This document shows positions 22,638-22,819 of a stretch of 22,819 bases of DNA, piece after piece (position 1 is the first letter of the stretch; every line of letters starts with the position of its first letter). Position numbers and translations under genes: made by a program. The notes below the pieces were generated by a model. It was not told the DNA's origin and made no database searches. It saw nothing but the letters and a program-made list of their open reading frames with translations. The stretch lies in assembly GCA_003522105.1 (NCBI GenBank), contig DPGF01000029.1, positions 1 to 22,819 of the forward strand, given 5' to 3'. This stretch comes from Oscillibacter sp. (GTDB taxonomy: Bacteria; Bacillota; Clostridia; Oscillospirales; Oscillospiraceae).

Positions 22638-22819
22638 ATGGCAAAGTGCGAGTTTTGCGACAAGGGTGTTGCGTTCGGTATCAGAGTTTCCCACTCTCAC
22701 CGTCGTTCCAATCGTCCCTGGAAGCCCAACGTCAAGCGCGTGAAGGCTATCGTCAATGGTACGCCCCGCCATGTCTATGTTTGTACCCGCTGTCTGCGTT
22801 CCGGTAAGGTTACCCGCGC
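22638..22819 (+). CDS. rpmB: 50S ribosomal protein L28 (partial, 3' end beyond window)
   Basis: The first 60 codons begin MAKCEFCDKGVAFGIRVSHS and continue with HRRSNRPWKPNVKRVKAIVNG and VYVCTRCLRSGKV, which is bacterial L28. CEFC and CTRC are two CxxC pairs, so this is the zinc-binding (C+) form. L28 is usually about 62 residues, so only a few codons are missing. The ATG is seven bases after a perfect AAGGAGGT, and the gene is divergent from hprK. Confidence 0.96.
   Translation, partial: MAKCEFCDKGVAFGIRVSHSHRRSNRPWKPNVKRVKAIVNGTPRHVYVCTRCLRSGKVTR

Overview
The window comes from the chromosome of an endospore-forming member of the Firmicutes (class Clostridia). The gene families and the GC-rich codon use resemble Oscillospiraceae-type gut clostridia. 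That placement is inferred from gene content: a complete spoIIIAA-AH operon, whiA/rapZ/hprK, and an Asp23 protein beside nusB. Almost everything is on the minus strand. Only two genes, a DUF4364 gene and a partial rpmB, are on the plus strand.

Layout from left to right, with minus-strand transcription running right to left. Positions 1-1617 hold a site-2-protease-like gene, scpA and the start of scpB, served by a clear promoter at 1589-1617. Positions 1692-4778 hold a methionine ABC importer operon (metQ-metN-metI) with a long 5' leader. Positions 4841-8176 hold Asp23-nusB-xseA-xseB-ispA, with a hairpin terminator between nusB and xseA. Positions 8180-12912 hold the eight-gene spoIIIA operon, which is densely overlapped and preceded by a sigma-E-like promoter. 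Positions 12938-13832 hold a cysteine-rich protein gene that I do not recognise. Positions 14041-14667 hold the DUF4364 gene, ending in a bidirectional terminator shared with the convergent operon. Positions 14701-22461 hold hprK-murB-rapZ-whiA-dnaE-GNAT. Positions 22552-22819 hold a divergent rpmB.

The most interesting element is the metQNI leader (about 4743-4348). A strong promoter is followed by a 36-codon ORF with its own ribosome-binding site, in which 8 of 13 consecutive residues (10-22) are methionine. A textbook intrinsic terminator follows the ORF. An alternative structure can form from the 3' end of the ORF and the 5' arm of the terminator, and it excludes the terminator. This is the geometry of a trp/his-type ribosome-stalling attenuator, but with methionine codons as the sensor and methionine import as the output. 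Known methionine control in Firmicutes usually uses SAM riboswitches, T-boxes or repressors, and I see none of those here. A second small ORF with a perfect Shine-Dalgarno lies between the terminator and metQ.

The other genes form housekeeping and sporulation modules: chromosome condensation (ScpAB), isoprenoid synthesis, exonuclease VII, the forespore-mother cell channel, replication (DnaE), cell-wall precursor synthesis (MurB) and carbon/cell-wall regulation (HprK, RapZ, WhiA). The yvcK gene that often lies between rapZ and whiA is missing from this cluster.
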